A stretch of 50,015 nucleotides of DNA, from positions 1-50,015 of IMG/VR virus record IMGVR_UViG_3300044822_000273; one strand, 5' to 3'. Of this stretch, positions 6,896 through 14,153 are shown piece by piece. The notes below the pieces were generated by a model. It was not told the origin of the DNA, did not search any database, and saw only the letters and a program-made list of their open reading frames with translations. How positions within the stretch are numbered: the first letter of the stretch is position 1; the number at the start of each line of letters is the position of its first letter. The DNA is from a virus. Position numbers and translations under genes: made by a program.

Positions 6896-7249
6896 CTACT
6901 GATACTGGATGCGCAGGCCCCTCCGGTGATCGATCTGGGCGCGTTCGAAGCGCCTCTGGCTTTCCTGGTCGTGTTCCCGTTCCGCCTCCTCCATCTGCTC
7001 GAGGGGGACGCCGCGTAGGTCCACTACCCGATTGCCCGTCCAGCGATCGCGGATGCTGGCGAGCAGTCGCTCGCGACGGATTTCGCCGAGTTCGTCGTCA
7101 TGCACCGGACTGCCGTCCGAGAGGCCGTTGGCCATCGCGGGCAACTCGGTGCCGCACGCTGCGCACGATTGGGGGGCGGACCGCATGACGCCGATCGTCT
7201 TCACCTCGCGCCGTCGAGCGCACAAATGGCACACCAGCGTCCAGGTCAC
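6896..7249 (-). CDS. Zinc-ribbon phage protein, unknown function
   Basis: A 117-residue protein from a GTG at 7249 that overlaps the stop of the upstream gene (GTGA). Two CxxC pairs, CHLC at about 7-10 and CAAC at about 31-34, predict a zinc ribbon. The rest is a charged helix (LEQMEEAEREHDQESQRRFE) likely to form a coiled coil. Such proteins are common near phage morphogenesis genes, but I cannot assign a role. Confidence 0.6.
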   Translation of the reverse strand: MTWTLVCHLCARRREVKTIGVMRSAPQSCAACGTELPAMANGLSDGSPVHDDELGEIRRERLLASIRDRWTGNRVVDLRGVPLEQMEEAEREHDQESQRRFERAQIDHRRGLRIQYQ

Positions 7250-7389
7250 GTGCTGTCCTTTGGTGGAATCGACCAGGTGCACTCGTAGCGGTTGCGACCG
7301 CTCAACGGGACGCGCGCCGGCCCCGGGCGTTCGCGGTAGTTGATCGAGCGAAGCCCCTTGAACTCGATACCGTTGATCGTAATGCGCAC
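7246..7389 (-). CDS. Short protein resembling the tail tube N-terminus
   Basis: A 47-residue protein from a GTG at 7389 (AGGTGG lies 6 bases upstream). ITINGIEFKGLRSINYRERP closely parallels the tail-tube protein at 28524-29075 (KVAGQIFSGFKSINYSRVRS), and the following GRNRYECTWSI parallels RGTNAYKADVEF there. It could be a truncated tube paralogue or a small virion protein sharing that beta-hairpin. A longer start at 7485 adds an Arg-rich leader that looks non-coding. It overlaps the zinc-ribbon gene by 4 bases. Confidence 0.5.
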   Translation of the reverse strand: MRITINGIEFKGLRSINYRERPGPARVPLSGRNRYECTWSIPPKDST

Positions 7390-7481
7390 GGCACGCCACC
7401 TGGCGGCAAGGACAACAATTTGGCGAATGACTGCGCGCCGGCGGCGCCGCAATCGCGTGCCGATACACCGAGCACGGTACG

Positions 7482-7634
7482 TCACGCGTCCCCCGTCGGC
7501 ACGTACCAGGCGGGCAGGCCCTCGGCGTCGACGAACCAGGCAACCGATCCGCCGCCGATCACGACGACGTGCAGGTCCGGTAGGCCTGGCCCGCGCACGA
7601 TGCCGCTATCGGGATCAAGCTGCACCCAGGTCAC
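7482..7634 (-). CDS. Small hypothetical phage protein
   Basis: A 50-residue protein (GTG at 7634, 4-base GTGA overlap with the transglycosylase stop). It is mostly beta-type, with LHVVVIGGGSVAWFVDAEGL. No family is recognised. Its place between the muramidase and the tube-like gene suggests a tail or lysis accessory role, which is a guess. Confidence 0.5.
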   Translation of the reverse strand: MTWVQLDPDSGIVRGPGLPDLHVVVIGGGSVAWFVDAEGLPAWYVPTGDA

Positions 7635-8263
7635 GCGGGTTGGCTCGCGACGGCGTCGGTCAGCCTTGCGGACAGGTCGCTCCACCGCGGACCTACGCAT
7701 GCGCGCACGACCGACGCGCCGAGGTCTCCGACGGTGATGTAGCCCTTGTGGTCATGATCGAGCCCAGGGTTCCAGTGGTAGAACTCCGCGCGACGAGGCG
7801 ACGCCGGTCGCGGATCGACGAGAACGAACGACGGATCGCCGCCGTGCGCGATGTCGGCGGGCAAGAAGTTCACGAGGTAGACGGCGTCCTGCGAGACGAG
7901 CTGGCCCTTGTGCGGAGCGAAGTGGCGCTCGACGATCGGCAACTGCGTCTCGACCGATGCGGCGAGGTAGGCCGGAACGCCTTGCGTCCAGCCGCACGCC
8001 TGCAGATTGCTCGGGTTGCCCTGGCAGAGCAGTTGGTTCAGGCCGACGGCCACCGGGTTGCCGGCGGGCGAGCGGCAGCACGCCGACGTCTTGCAGCCCG
8101 ACTCCGAGTACATGACGCCGAGCAGCCACGCCGGATTCGTGTCGAGCCGCGAGGCCATCGCTACCAGCGCGGCGAAGGCCGCATCGCTCCAATCGGTGGT
8201 GACAACTCCCCTACCTGCCGCAAGCGGCGAGGTAGGGGCTTCTCGGATCTTCGAGCTGGACAT
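7631..8263 (-). CDS. Lytic transglycosylase-like enzyme, 5' end replaced by IS
   Basis: A 210-residue peptidoglycan-degrading protein. MASRLDTNPAWLLGVMYSES holds the likely catalytic Glu (YSESG), followed by VAVGLNQL, as in SLT/lysozyme-like folds. A C-terminal EF-hand-like NPGLDHDHKGYITVGDL is common in phage transglycosylases. The first 20 or so codons of this frame come from the end of the inserted IS200/IS605 element (8203-8856). The original start is probably the ATG at 8902, now cut off. It may still be expressed from the ATG at 8263, as the domain itself is intact. The role could be lysis or tail-associated cell-wall penetration. Confidence 0.7.
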   Translation of the reverse strand: MSSSKIREAPTSPLAAGRGVVTTDWSDAAFAALVAMASRLDTNPAWLLGVMYSESGCKTSACCRSPAGNPVAVGLNQLLCQGNPSNLQACGWTQGVPAYLAASVETQLPIVERHFAPHKGQLVSQDAVYLVNFLPADIAHGGDPSFVLVDPRPASPRRAEFYHWNPGLDHDHKGYITVGDLGASVVRACVGPRWSDLSARLTDAVASQPA

Positions 8264-8350
8264 TCAGCCCTCCCCGAAGGCGCTGCCCGCGCCTTTGCAC
8301 ATTGACGGCAGCGTTGATGTCGCGATACCGGTAGACGCGGACCATGGCCG
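8211..8350 (-). pseudogene. tnpB: tnpB C-terminal remnant
   Basis: The minus-strand frame ending at the TAG at 8211 contains YRYRDINAAVNVQRRGQRL, matching the DRDxNAAxNI segment that holds the last RuvC aspartate of TnpB. The zinc ribbon and all upstream domains are missing. As in the other element, the stop codon lies inside the terminal hairpin. Confidence 0.7.
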
Positions 8351-8365
8351 TACTATGCTTGGTTC

Positions 8366-8782
8366 GTGGCCCATACGCAAGCTCTCCACCGCAACGCAAA
8401 CGCCGTTTACCGACTCGTCTACCACTTGGTTCTCGTTACCAAGTACCGCAAGAATGTGCTCACCGGAGCCATGCTCGACCGGGCCTCGACCATCCTCGGC
8501 ACTCTCTGCGAAGCGTGGGAGGGGTGCCTGCTCGAATGCTCCGGAGAGGTCGACCACATCCATGCCCTCATCGACCTGCCGCCGAAGGTGCGGCCGACGG
8601 ACATCATCAACAACCTCAAGACCGTTACGAGCCGCCGGCTGCGCGCCGAGTTCCCCGTTCTTCGCTCGGCCTACCGAGGCAAGCCTGTCCTCTGGTCGCC
8701 GAGCTACTGCATCATCTCGGCGGGAGGTGCGCCTATCGAGATCCTCAGGCAGTACGTGGAGAACCAGAAGAGACCGGACTAA
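8366..8782 (+). CDS. tnpA: IS200/IS605 TnpA transposase
   Basis: A 138-residue Y1 HUH single-strand transposase, full length for the family. It has YHLVLVTKYRKNVL at about 19-32, the HUH motif DHIHALIDLPPK at about 63-74, SPSYCIISAGGAPIEI and the nucleophile helix ILRQYVENQ with Tyr at about 131. The start is a GTG at 8366; the tnpB remnant is divergent on the other side. All catalytic residues are present, so this copy could act on matching ends elsewhere in the window, for example at 48900-48951. Confidence 0.9.
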   Translation: MAHTQALHRNANAVYRLVYHLVLVTKYRKNVLTGAMLDRASTILGTLCEAWEGCLLECSGEVDHIHALIDLPPKVRPTDIINNLKTVTSRRLRAEFPVLRSAYRGKPVLWSPSYCIISAGGAPIEILRQYVENQKRPD

Positions 8783-8804
8783 GGCCGCCCCCGCTCGCTC
8801 CACC

Positions 8805-8856
8805 CGAGTGGACCCCCGCCTGCGGAGCGAGGCGGGGGCTTGCCGTTTTGCGGTCA
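8805..8856. repeat. IS200/IS605 end, copy 1 of 52-base repeat
   Basis: A 52-base sequence with the hairpin CCCCCGCC...GGCGGGGG and tail TTGCCGTTTTGCGGTCA. It is repeated exactly in inverse orientation at 48900-48951. In this copy it forms the tnpA-side end of the element. Confidence 0.9.
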
Positions 8857-8902
8857 TGCCCTGGGTGAGGGTCAGCGGCGGGTAGAGCAGGTTCCACGTC
8901 AT
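8857..8902 (-). pseudogene. Severed 5' end of the transglycosylase gene
   Basis: The ATG at 8902 overlaps the stop of the 8899-9129 gene as ATGA, the junction used throughout this genome. It reads MTWNLLYPPLTLTQG before running into the transposon end. On the far side of the element the transglycosylase frame resumes with VVTTDWSDAAFAAL. I infer that the two pieces were one gene. Confidence 0.6.
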
Positions 8903-9129
8903 TCGGTCCTCCGGGCGAGCAGCATGCGGGCGCGATCCGAGGCGCGTGCCACGAGCGCGAGTTCGTCGACGATCCGATCGTCCTTGGCGCTCGTTGGCAG
9001 CGCGCGGGCAACCGCCGTGACCGCGTCGAGTGCCGTGACGATCCCTCCGCCCTCGGCCACGAGCTCGGAAGGGTCAAGTTCGATCACGGGCGGCAGGCAG
9101 GGCAGCGTGTCGTCGGACAACGGGTTCAC
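8899..9129 (-). CDS. Small hypothetical phage protein
   Basis: A 76-residue acidic, helical protein from a GTG at 9129 (GTGA overlap with the gene before it). The C-terminal half (DRIVDELALVARASDRARML) looks like a helical hairpin. No family is recognised. Confidence 0.55.
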   Translation of the reverse strand: MNPLSDDTLPCLPPVIELDPSELVAEGGGIVTALDAVTAVARALPTSAKDDRIVDELALVARASDRARMLLARRTE

Positions 9130-9365
9130 TTTCCCGCGGGTCGCTTGTCGAGCCCCTTCTCGACGAGAAGCGCCTGCAGATCGTCCATGTGCAGGCAGTC
9201 CACGAGACAGGCGCCGGCGCTCGCGATTGGAGCAACGTTCCCGTTGCAGTAATCGTTTCCGGCCACCGCGTCGTACAGAACCCCGACACCGACGATCCTG
9301 CCGTCGTGTCCGATCTGAATGACCTTGTCGCCGTTCTTCGCTTCGCGTCCGTTTCGGTAGTGCAT
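9126..9365 (-). CDS. Small conserved-looking phage protein
   Basis: A 79-residue protein starting MHYRNGREAKNGDKVIQI, an SH3-like strand pattern, then CLHMDDLQALLVEKGLD. Proteins beginning (Y)xNGxxVxxGDxV are frequent small phage proteins of unknown role. A GAAAGGAAC-type ribosome-binding site precedes the ATG. Confidence 0.55.
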   Translation of the reverse strand: MHYRNGREAKNGDKVIQIGHDGRIVGVGVLYDAVAGNDYCNGNVAPIASAGACLVDCLHMDDLQALLVEKGLDKRPAGK

Positions 9366-9399
9366 TGGTGTTCTCGGTTCCTTTCGTGATTGCCGCGGG

Positions 9400-9507
9400 C
9401 TATCGCCGCGGCTCGTGGTAGCGAGGCGTGAGGCCGTGGCGCCAGGCGTGGGCCAGATCCACGGCGACGGCGAGCGGCCAGAGAAGCAGCCGGGCGATCC
9501 GTCTCAC
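9400..9507 (-). CDS. Small membrane peptide
   Basis: A 35-codon gene: a GTG at 9507 overlapping the previous stop as GTGA. It encodes MRRIARLLLWPLAVAVDLAH, one short hydrophobic segment behind positive residues, and a basic tail. The coupling to its neighbour supports translation; function unknown. Confidence 0.45.
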   Translation of the reverse strand: MRRIARLLLWPLAVAVDLAHAWRHGLTPRYHEPRR

Positions 9508-9737
9508 CTGGCCGCCTCCGGCTCGAGGTGAAGCGCCGTCCTTCCCTCTCGCGCGCGAGGCGGCCGACCGGGACCGCGCTTCTTGCCGTAGCCACCGTTC
9601 ACAACCACGAGCGGCGCGTGCAGCCGCCCATCCTCGCCCCGCCAGAACCGGCGATCGGGCACGCGCGATGTCCAGTGGGGCGCGGTGCCCGCGAGGGTCG
9701 ACGGGACGATCGGGTCGTCTGGATTGTGCGCCGTCAC
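9504..9737 (-). CDS. Small protein with AT-hook-like motif
   Basis: A 77-residue protein from a GTG at 9737 (GTGA overlap with the epimerase stop). The segment KKRGPGRPPRAREGR contains GRPPR, resembling an AT-hook for minor-groove DNA binding. The N-terminal half has PHWTSRVPDRRFWRGEDG. Function unknown. Confidence 0.5.
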   Translation of the reverse strand: MTAHNPDDPIVPSTLAGTAPHWTSRVPDRRFWRGEDGRLHAPLVVVNGGYGKKRGPGRPPRAREGRTALHLEPEAAR

Positions 9738-10723
9738 GCCGCCTCCCGCGGGCCGCCGGCCTTGGCGACCTGGCCGCCGATCCATTCGTACGTACGCCGC
9801 AGCCCTTCGTGCAGCGAGATCTTCGGCTCCCACCCGAGCGCGCGCATCCGGGCATGGCTGAAGTTGCGCCCCTGCACGCCCACGGGCTTGGTCGGGTCGT
9901 AGGCGATCGAGAGCTTCTTGCCCGAGATCCGGATCATGTCCTCGGCGAGCTCGCGCACGGTCACGATCTCCTCGGTGCCGATGTTCGTCGGCCGGGCCTC
10001 GTCCGACTCGGTCAACGCCCGGATTCCGTCGACCAGATCGTCGACGTAGATGAACGACCGCGTCGCCGATCCGTCGCCCCACACCTCGACCGATCCGCCT
10101 TCGGGTGCCTCGGCCACCTTGCGGGCCAGCGCGGCGGGCGCCTTCTCGCGACCGCCCGTCCACGATCCGTGCGGACCGAAACAGTTCTCGAAGCGTGCGA
10201 TCCGCACCCGCATCGCCGGGTGCCGGCGTGCGAACGCCTGCGCCACGCGCTCCGAGTAGAGCTTCTCCCATCCGTATTCGTTGTCGGGGCCGGCCGGGTA
10301 GGCATCCGCTTCGGTGAGCGACGGAGCTCCTGGCCCGAGCGGCGAGACGTCGCGGTAGACGCACACGCTCGACGAAAAGAGGTAGCGCTTGACGCCCGCG
10401 CTCGCCGCGGCAGACGAGCAATTCATGTTGATCCGCGCGTTGTTCGTCAGGCACTCGATCTCGCTCGACGAGATGAAGCCCATGCCGCCCATGTCGGCGG
10501 CGAGCTGGTAGACGGCGTCGTACGGATGCTCGAGCACGCGTGCAGCCTCCCTAGGCTCCCGCAGATCGCAGTCACCGAACGACACGTCCGCGCCCGATTG
10601 CCACCAGTCCTGCACCCGGCGCAGATCGGCACCGACCACGAAGAAACCCTCGCGCTTCAGCCGCTTGACGAGGTGGCCGCCGATGAAGCCGCCGGCGCCG
10701 AGAACGAGTGCGGTCTTGCTCAT
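9734..10723 (-). CDS. GDP-mannose 3,5-epimerase-like NAD-dependent epimerase
   Basis: A 329-residue short-chain (extended SDR) nucleotide-sugar enzyme. The Rossmann GAGGFIGG is at 9-16 and the catalytic YGWEK (YxxxK) near 150. AADMGGMGFI is a segment I recall from GDP-mannose 3,5-epimerases, which make GDP-L-galactose and GDP-L-gulose. The ATG at 10723 has a GAGAGGA ribosome-binding site lying beside the IS-like hairpin 10735-10767. It probably supplies sugar donor for the fucosyltransferase-like enzymes 12316-13769 in the same operon. Another SDR specificity cannot be excluded. Confidence 0.72.
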   Translation of the reverse strand: MSKTALVLGAGGFIGGHLVKRLKREGFFVVGADLRRVQDWWQSGADVSFGDCDLREPREAARVLEHPYDAVYQLAADMGGMGFISSSEIECLTNNARINMNCSSAAASAGVKRYLFSSSVCVYRDVSPLGPGAPSLTEADAYPAGPDNEYGWEKLYSERVAQAFARRHPAMRVRIARFENCFGPHGSWTGGREKAPAALARKVAEAPEGGSVEVWGDGSATRSFIYVDDLVDGIRALTESDEARPTNIGTEEIVTVRELAEDMIRISGKKLSIAYDPTKPVGVQGRNFSHARMRALGWEPKISLHEGLRRTYEWIGGQVAKAGGPREAA

Positions 10724-10734
10724 GTCGTCCTCTC

Positions 10735-10767
10735 GAAAGCTCCGCCCTTTAGGGCGGGGTTGATTAC
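10735..10767. repeat. Dispersed IS605-type right-end palindrome
   Basis: GAAAGCTCCGCCCTTTAGGG continuing to CGGGGTTGATTAC, identical to the tnpB-side end at 2281-2313. Its final TTAC is the complement of the G-TAA stop of the 10764-11555 gene. It lies between two minus-strand genes and could act as a terminator or mRNA processing hairpin. Confidence 0.85.
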
Positions 10768-11555
10768 CGCTTCTTCTCCGAAGGCAGCGGCACATTGCGA
10801 AACCGCGACCCCGTGCCGGGATTGTTGTCCTTGCCGCCAGGCACGCAGCGGCCGACGTGGACCTGGACGAAGTACTGCCGCTCGCCCGCCGCGGGATGCG
10901 ACGCCTCGGGCTGCAGCGGGTAGCCGTACTTGTGGACGAGGTTCGTCAGGATGGCTTGGTCGGTCCGGTGCTCGACGAAGCTCGCATCCGTCGGCGCGTA
11001 CCGCGTGCCTCTGCCGGGCAAGCGCGTGTTGGCGTACGGGTTGAGCAGGTACGCCTGCCACTCAAGGACAAGCTGTTCCGCCCTGTAGTCGCCCTTCTTG
11101 ATGAAGAGGAACCGCGCGCATCCGGCCTCGGCCTCGCGGTACCTCGGTTCGTCCTGGCCCATCACGGCGAAGCAGTCGCCGGTGCACCATCGCTGGTGTC
11201 CGCCGTGGCCGATGACGTTGAAGAAAACCGCGCCCTCACGATCCGCCTGCTCGTAGAGCGGCGCGAGCGGCCGTATGGGGTAGGTATCGCCATCCACGTA
11301 AGCGACGATGTCCCCGGGCGCGGCGTGGTCGAGCGTGTCGCGGAGCAGGAGGGCTTTCCATGCGTGCCAGCCGAATCCGATCATGCCCGGCAGGTCGAAC
11401 AGCCAGCGGTTCACCTCGTAGAACGGGTGTGCCTTGATCCAGACGTCGTCGTAGATCCGCAGTTCGTCGACGCCGAACCGCGGCGCGTCGGCGATGGTGC
11501 GCTCGACGATGCCCTCGTAATCTGCGCCGCCCAGGAGGCACATCCAGCGCTTCAA
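10764..11555 (-). CDS. GT-A type glycosyltransferase
   Basis: About 263 residues. The TTG at 11555 overlaps the methyltransferase stop as TTGA (an ATG at 11543 is the alternative). IVAYVDGDTYPIRPLAPL holds the DxD metal/sugar-nucleotide site, preceded by helices around an aromatic HAWKALLL segment. The later HRTDQAILTNLVHKYG matches the 'DQ' acceptor region of GT-A enzymes. It probably transfers a sugar within the phage glycosylation cassette; donor and acceptor are unknown. Confidence 0.65.
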   Translation of the reverse strand: MKRWMCLLGGADYEGIVERTIADAPRFGVDELRIYDDVWIKAHPFYEVNRWLFDLPGMIGFGWHAWKALLLRDTLDHAAPGDIVAYVDGDTYPIRPLAPLYEQADREGAVFFNVIGHGGHQRWCTGDCFAVMGQDEPRYREAEAGCARFLFIKKGDYRAEQLVLEWQAYLLNPYANTRLPGRGTRYAPTDASFVEHRTDQAILTNLVHKYGYPLQPEASHPAAGERQYFVQVHVGRCVPGGKDNNPGTGSRFRNVPLPSEKKR

Positions 11556-12319
11556 GGCAGCGCCTCTACCGCGAAGAGGTAGCCCCATCGCGCGTCGATG
11601 AGGATCGACCGGTACCGAACGGGCGACAGCAAGCGAGCCGCGAGGTGCCAGACATCGAGCGAACTTGCTCGGATGTCCTCGATCACGATCCACCCGCGCG
11701 GTGCGAGCTTCGTTAGTCCCCACGCCAGCGTGGCGAGGTTCGTGTGTGTGCAGTGCAGGCCGTCGTCGATCAGCAGATCCAGCGGCGGAACGTCGATCGT
11801 CTCGAAGGTCGCCGGACTCGTTTGGTCGACGTAGAACGTCTTGATGCGGTCTTCTTCGAAGAGGATCCGACGGTCAATGTCGGCGCCGAAGACCTGGGCG
11901 CGTGGAAGAAACGACCGCCACGCTCGCAGCGAAGCGCCGACCTTCGCATCCGACCCCATGGCGCCGACCACGTCCGTGTTGTTCGAGCCGAGACCGACCT
12001 CGAATACGTGAAGCGGCTCGTCGCAGCGAGGGCCGAGGATGTGAGCGTAGAGCCGATGGTAGTCGTGGTTGGTCGACTTGTCGCTACCGCAAGCCGCAAG
12101 GACCTCGCCTAGCAGACCGGAGGCCGGATGGTCGAAGTCGGCGATGCTCTGGACGGGCGTGGCGCGCTCGGTCCGGACGGCGCACGCCACGTCGAGCAGC
12201 CGCGGGATGGTGTCTCGCGCTGCGTCCAACGTGAGCGTCGCCATCGTCTCGTCGGGGTGCACGCCCGAGTTCGTGATGAAGGCCTGCAGTTCGCGATCGA
12301 TCCGGGCATACGAGATCAC
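11552..12319 (-). CDS. Class I SAM-dependent methyltransferase
   Basis: A 255-residue protein from a GTG at 12319 (GTGA overlap). HVFEVGLGSNNTDVVGAMGS is the SAM-binding glycine motif, ADIDRRILFEED the acidic loop after beta 2, and DLLIDDGLHCTHTNL the motif seen in sugar O-methyltransferases and cephalosporin-hydroxylase-like proteins. Lying among glycosyltransferases, it likely methylates a sugar on the modified glycan. The substrate is inferred. Confidence 0.7.
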   Translation of the reverse strand: MISYARIDRELQAFITNSGVHPDETMATLTLDAARDTIPRLLDVACAVRTERATPVQSIADFDHPASGLLGEVLAACGSDKSTNHDYHRLYAHILGPRCDEPLHVFEVGLGSNNTDVVGAMGSDAKVGASLRAWRSFLPRAQVFGADIDRRILFEEDRIKTFYVDQTSPATFETIDVPPLDLLIDDGLHCTHTNLATLAWGLTKLAPRGWIVIEDIRASSLDVWHLAARLLSPVRYRSILIDARWGYLFAVEALP

Positions 12320-13113
12320 GCGGCCTCCTTCGCCAGCGTCTCGGCCGCCCGGTCGGGCCGGTTGCGGTACCACTCGCCGTCGGCGCTCGGCATGTGCTCG
12401 CGGAGCACGAAGCCTCCCGGCGGTTCGCCTTTCCAGCGGATCATGCGGATCGCCTCGGTGAACGAAGACATCCAGCTGCCCTGGAAGGCCGCACCGGCGG
12501 CGCACGTGAACATGTCGACGGCGGCGTCAAACAGCGTCCCCGGTCGGACCTCGTAGCCGCTGACGGCCTCGGGGATGCGCTGCGTGTGCAGCGTGCCGGG
12601 CGCGAGACGCTGCCGGAAGAACTCGATCGTCGCGGCGCTGTCGGTGGCGAGGTACAGCGCGTACGGCCGCTCGGCGTAGCGCCTGCCCCACCACGCAAGC
12701 AACTCTTCGTCGGAGGTGAAGTGTCCGAACGTCGGCGCGTGGTTCACGTGATCGCAGCGCCGTGCGTGGATCGCCACGTACGGCCCGCCGATCTGTGCTT
12801 GCAACTCGGCGACGCGGGCGAGCACGCGCGCCTTCGGTCGGATCTCGGCGTAGCCCTTCTCCCATCCCGCCGGCGCGCCATCGGCCACCTGCGTCCACGC
12901 GACGATGTCCGCGCCGCCGACCTCGTGACCGTGGCCTTCGCCCGCGTAGGTGAACGTCACGCCGTCGAGCGGCTGAAACACGTCGAGAAACGCCCCGTGG
13001 CTGACGGCGTCCGAGTTCGCCCAGAGCACCTCAAGCGGACCGTGCTTGGCGCGATACGACAGGATCTGGCGCAGGCGGTTGCCGAGGCCGCCGATCGGCG
13101 CGAGCTTCAGCAT
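12316..13113 (-). CDS. Fucosyltransferase-like glycosyltransferase (paralogue A)
   Basis: A 265-residue protein from the ATG at 13113. It has an N-terminal GGLGNRLRQILSYR loop, the donor-binding YVAIHARRCDHVNH, which resembles the HxRRxDY motif of GDP-fucose-using GT11-type enzymes, and a C-terminal AAGAAFQGSWMSSFTEAI segment. It overlaps its paralogue 13107-13769 by 7 bases. Predicted to transfer a 6-deoxyhexose or L-sugar from a GDP donor. Confidence 0.62.
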   Translation of the reverse strand: MLKLAPIGGLGNRLRQILSYRAKHGPLEVLWANSDAVSHGAFLDVFQPLDGVTFTYAGEGHGHEVGGADIVAWTQVADGAPAGWEKGYAEIRPKARVLARVAELQAQIGGPYVAIHARRCDHVNHAPTFGHFTSDEELLAWWGRRYAERPYALYLATDSAATIEFFRQRLAPGTLHTQRIPEAVSGYEVRPGTLFDAAVDMFTCAAGAAFQGSWMSSFTEAIRMIRWKGEPPGGFVLREHMPSADGEWYRNRPDRAAETLAKEAA

Positions 13114-13769
13114 CCCCGGACCGCCCTCAGCCGATCGATCGTCTCGCTGAACGACGAGCCGCGCGTGCCGAGAAACGCGGACGCGGACGCGCACACGAAG
13201 AGATCGGCCGCGGCGTCGGCAATGCTCCCGTGCCGGCGCGTGTCGCCGACGGCCTGCACCCTGCCGCCACCCAGCGGCACGAGCACGCGCCCGCGGCCCT
13301 GGAGGGCCGCCAACAATTCGATCTGCGTCTCGCCGTTGTCCGTGGCGACGTGAACGTCGCCTTGCTGTTCGAGCGCCCACACGACAAAAGCCGACTCTGG
13401 TTCGAGTCGGCCGTGGTGCCCCGCCTCGTGCGGGACGTAGTCGGTGCGCCGGACGTGGATCGCGCTGTAGGGCCAGCCAAGCGCGTCGCGGTGCAGCTCG
13501 ATTTCCTTGGCCACGACCGGCACCGGTCGAAGCAGTCGGTGCTCGCGGATCCAGGTGGCGGGCGCGGCGACGTGCACGGCCCAGTCGCGCACCGTCTCGC
13601 CGCTCTCCACGAAGGACAGGCCGTCGATCGGCTCGAAGGCCTCGAGGAAATGCCCGAAGGCGACGGGCTGATCGCAGTGCCAGACAACGCGGATGTCGCC
13701 GTGGACCGCGAGATACGACAGGATGGCCTGTAGCCGGTTGGCCAGGCCGCCGATGGCGTTCAGGATCAC
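13107..13769 (-). CDS. Fucosyltransferase-like glycosyltransferase (paralogue B)
   Basis: About 220 residues from a GTG at 13769 (the open frame extends to 13799). Shares with its neighbour the N-terminal GGLANRLQAILSYLAVHG, the motif SAIHVRRTDYVPHEAGHH and the C-terminal SASAFLGTRGSSFSETIDRL. The RRTDY here is the better match to the GDP-fucose-binding HxRRxDY. The two genes are a tandem duplication that has diverged well, which suggests different acceptors. Confidence 0.65.
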   Translation of the reverse strand: MILNAIGGLANRLQAILSYLAVHGDIRVVWHCDQPVAFGHFLEAFEPIDGLSFVESGETVRDWAVHVAAPATWIREHRLLRPVPVVAKEIELHRDALGWPYSAIHVRRTDYVPHEAGHHGRLEPESAFVVWALEQQGDVHVATDNGETQIELLAALQGRGRVLVPLGGGRVQAVGDTRRHGSIADAAADLFVCASASAFLGTRGSSFSETIDRLRAVRGC

Positions 13770-13811
13770 GCCGCCGACGCTAGGCCGCCTGCACCGCACG
13801 TCCCCAGTTCG

Positions 13812-14153
13812 CTATGGCGTGACGGTGGCGCAGCCCACCCGGGAGTAGTCGTCGGCCACTGCGCTGGAGATGGCGCCCAGGGTTGCCCCCGTGACGCCGA
13901 GAAGCGCCCCGGTGCCGCCCAGCGCCAGCTTATCGGCCGTGCTGGTGACGTCCCCTGCGAGTCCGCCGACCCCCGCCGACGCGGCGAACGACGACGCCAG
14001 CGCAGTGAAGACGTTGTGCTTTGCCCGCAACCGCTCGCACGCGGCGTACTTCGCGGGATCGGGCGCGGCCGCACGCAGTCCCGAGGCCGACGGAGCGCGC
14101 AGGCAGCCAGCGCAGAGCGCCGCCGTGACGACGGAGAGCACGATCGTTTTCAC
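13812..14153 (-). CDS. Putative small lipoprotein
   Basis: A 113-residue protein from a GTG at 14153 (GTGA overlap). Signal peptide MKTIVLSVVTAALCAGC with lipobox LCAGC, so the mature protein would be anchored by a lipidated Cys. A Gly/Ala-rich helical part follows (GGTGALLGVTGATLGAIS) that may insert in or cross a membrane. It may belong to a lysis set (spanin-like) or alter the host envelope. Confidence 0.55.
   Translation of the reverse strand: MKTIVLSVVTAALCAGCLRAPSASGLRAAAPDPAKYAACERLRAKHNVFTALASSFAASAGVGGLAGDVTSTADKLALGGTGALLGVTGATLGAISSAVADDYSRVGCATVTP

Larger units (their letters stand above)
8203..8856 (+). mobile_element. IS200/IS605 element with intact tnpA and tnpB remnant
   Basis: About 654 bases inserted in the transglycosylase gene. 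One end carries a 14-bp two-part hairpin (8208-8238); the other a GC-rich hairpin (8813-8838) followed by CTTGCCGTTTTGCGGTCA. It encodes an intact TnpA (plus) and the last 40 or so codons of a divergent tnpB (minus), so most of tnpB has been deleted. Exact boundaries are estimated from where phage coding resumes on each side. Confidence 0.75.

Noticed and set aside
10764-11723. Longer start for the 10764 glycosyltransferase
   Set aside because: The extra N-terminal residues overlap the methyltransferase gene and do not resemble a protein; TTG 11555 gives the 4-base overlap.
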